Assembly (NCBI RefSeq): GCF_001447155.2
Contig: NZ_CP014754.1
Span: forward strand, 868,001-932,000
From: Marinobacter sp. LQ44
Lineage (GTDB): Bacteria > Pseudomonadota > Gammaproteobacteria > Pseudomonadales > Oleiphilaceae
Direction: 5' to 3'
Length of the DNA: 64,000 bases
The notes beneath the pieces are model-generated. The model searched no databases, had not been told where the DNA came from, and worked only from the letters and a program-made list of their open reading frames with translations. Of the stretch, positions 62,604-64,000 are shown piece after piece; position 1 is the stretch's first letter, and each line of letters starts with the position of its first letter. Both the position numbers and the translations under genes were made by a program.

Positions 62604-63651
62604 TCAGCAAACCCTTCACCTCAGCTTGGGCCTTGTGGAAATCATCCATCCGCCCTATGTCCAGCCAATACTCATGAATCGGAAACATATTCACGGCGTT
62701 ACCGCCGTCAATCTGCTGTTCCAACAACGTTGGCATGTCTATCCGGGTACCAGGTTCCACACTTTTCACCAGTGCAGGGTCCAGCAAATAAATGCCTGCG
62801 TTGACAAAGAACCGATGCACCGGCTTTTCGACCATGGATTTAATCTGGGTGCCTTCGCTGGTGATTACGCCGTAAGGCACTTGATGCTCATACTCCCGCA
62901 CACACATGGTGGCTACGCCATTGTGGGTTTGATGGAACTCCAGAAAGCTGTGGAGGTTCAGGGAGGTCAGCAGGTCGCCGTTCATCATGAACAACGGTTG
63001 ATCAATCTCGTCGTGAGGCAGCAAGCCCAGAGCGCCGCCGGTGCCGAGAGGTTCTTCCTCGTGCACATACTGAATACTAATGCCCCATTTCTCGCCGTTA
63101 CCGAAGTAATCGCGGATCACTTCCGGCATATAGTGGGTCGAGATGTAGAAACGATGAAAACCGGCCTCCACAAAGTTCAGCAGAATCTGTTCAAGGATTG
63201 GCTTGTCACCCACTTTGAGCATGGGCTTGGGGCAATTGTTGGTAAGTGGCCGCAGGCGGGTACCGAAACCACCCGCCATCAGGAAGACCGGGTTATCGTG
63301 GCGGTGTTTGTTCAGAATGTCGTGCAGGTTAGCCAGCCCTACAACGCGCTTTTCAGCATCAACCAAGGGGAGCTGCAGTAATTCGTGCTGCTCCATCACC
63401 GCCAGAATGCGGCTTTCCGTCCAGGACTGATCCGCTGTCTTGGGCTGGGCGTTCATCACCTGGTTAACCGGCGTTTCCAGCGGTAAGTGTTTCAGGAGCG
63501 CTCTGCGCACGTCACCGTCGGTCAGGGTACCCAGCAACGTGTCGCTGGCATCGACCACCAGGGCGATCCGAAGTGCGGCCTTGTCCAGAACTTCAATGGC
63601 CTGTTCCAAGGTAGCGTCGCTGTTTACGAGGGCTTTACGCCAGGGCTTCAT
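62596..63651 (-). CDS. ptmE: CBS-domain sugar nucleotidyltransferase, PtmE-like
   Basis: A 351-residue protein. Two CBS motifs occupy residues 1-115 (LVVDASDTLLGTLTDGDVRRALL; RVVGLANLHDIL), then a nucleotidyltransferase domain with FLMAGGFGTRLRPLTNNCPKPML. This fusion is the GDP-GlcN-forming PtmE of the legionaminic acid route. It overlaps legF by 8 bp. Confidence 0.88.
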   Translation of the reverse strand: MKPWRKALVNSDATLEQAIEVLDKAALRIALVVDASDTLLGTLTDGDVRRALLKHLPLETPVNQVMNAQPKTADQSWTESRILAVMEQHELLQLPLVDAEKRVVGLANLHDILNKHRHDNPVFLMAGGFGTRLRPLTNNCPKPMLKVGDKPILEQILLNFVEAGFHRFYISTHYMPEVIRDYFGNGEKWGISIQYVHEEEPLGTGGALGLLPHDEIDQPLFMMNGDLLTSLNLHSFLEFHQTHNGVATMCVREYEHQVPYGVITSEGTQIKSMVEKPVHRFFVNAGIYLLDPALVKSVEPGTRIDMPTLLEQQIDGGNAVNMFPIHEYWLDIGRMDDFHKAQAEVKGLLND

Positions 63652-63666
63652 GGATTGCTCCGCAGG

Positions 63667-64000
63667 TCAGGAAAAGTCATTAGCTGACAGATTGTAAAAC
63701 TGCTTCTTGCGAATATTTTCCAGTGGGTATTCCGCAAGTACTTTGACGATCGCTTCGCTGGCACCGCCGTTTCCGTAGGGATTGGAAACAGCAGCAAGGC
63801 TGGCCTGGAATTCGGCCGAGTAGAGAGTTTTCAGCGCTGCCTGAATAGCCTCGCGGTTCGGCTCGCAATCGATCACGCTGGTCGCTTTCAGCCGGCCTTT
63901 CTGGCGATCGCCAATATTCACGGTGCCAATTTTGAAGGATGGCGCCTCTGCTAAGCCACTGGAGGAGTTACCGACCACGCCATCTATCTGCGCCAGGCAG
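63667..64000 (-). CDS. legG: Hydrolysing sugar-nucleotide 2-epimerase NeuC/LegG-like (C-terminus only)
   Basis: The last ~110 residues of a NeuC-type enzyme run in from the right edge: VVGNSSSGLAEAPSFKIGTVNIGDRQKGR is the family's C-terminal UDP-site region. It makes the 2-acetamido sugar for the nonulosonic acid. The start lies outside the window. Confidence 0.88.
   Translation of the reverse strand, partial: CLAQIDGVVGNSSSGLAEAPSFKIGTVNIGDRQKGRLKATSVIDCEPNREAIQAALKTLYSAEFQASLAAVSNPYGNGGASEAIVKVLAEYPLENIRKKQFYNLSANDFS

Overview
The window is chromosomal DNA from a marine gammaproteobacterium, most likely Marinobacter or a close relative. The basis is gene content: a glucosylglycerate-type osmolyte operon, a polar-flagellum cluster with sigma-28 and sigma-54 promoters, an MvaT-type silencer and a Pseudomonas-like O-antigen locus. 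This is inferred from the proteins; no rRNA or marker tree was available. No tRNA, rRNA or CRISPR array was seen.

Layout. (1) 1-3.9 kb: a T6SS VgrG spike gene translationally coupled to a large effector-like gene that runs off the left edge. (2) 4-7.8 kb: a three-gene operon (phosphatase, synthase, phosphorylase) for making and recycling a glucosyl compatible solute. (3) 7.9-14.2 kb: selO, an ampG-like permease, yajQ, a response regulator with a degenerate GGDEF domain, an AraC-type regulator. (4) 14.2-24.4 kb: argG, then fliS, fliD, flaG, two divergent flagellin genes and a Maf-type flagellin glycosyltransferase. The flagellins share a perfect 409-bp inverted repeat. (5) 24.4-45.2 kb: a patchwork accessory region. 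It has an IS66 element, four toxin-antitoxin pairs (one with a broken toxin), a Fic protein, a hipBA pair, a TPR/methyltransferase-like gene with its own sigma-54 promoter, sbcB, a CheC-type response regulator with a diguanylate cyclase, an MvaT silencer, a UDP-sugar dehydrogenase and a beta-CASP nuclease. (6) 45.3-64 kb: an O-antigen/surface-glycan locus read leftwards. It covers UDP-L-FucNAc synthesis, probable UDP-QuiNAc synthesis, a priming transferase, glycosyltransferases, Wzx, Wzy, a legionaminic-acid segment and an unusual aldolase/CMP-transferase/HAD trio.

The most striking feature is a family of about 57-bp nested palindromes, called E elements here. Each is two inverted arms and a short variable loop, and each arm carries its own palindrome built on GGGGTC-A-GACCCC. 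Eleven full copies, one copy with a decayed right arm, two half copies and longer relatives lie between 3.9 and 45.1 kb; none were seen in the flagellar core or the O-antigen locus. They sit within 0-8 bp of stop codons and separate single-gene or toxin-antitoxin modules. Two modules are bracketed by sequence-identical copies. One block of about 3 kb (27081-30044), carrying two TA modules and one further gene, lies inside a perfect 220-bp direct duplication of the 5' end of the TPR gene. Related elements are also carried in frame inside the nuclease gene. Together this suggests an element family that marks, and may help to move, small accessory modules.
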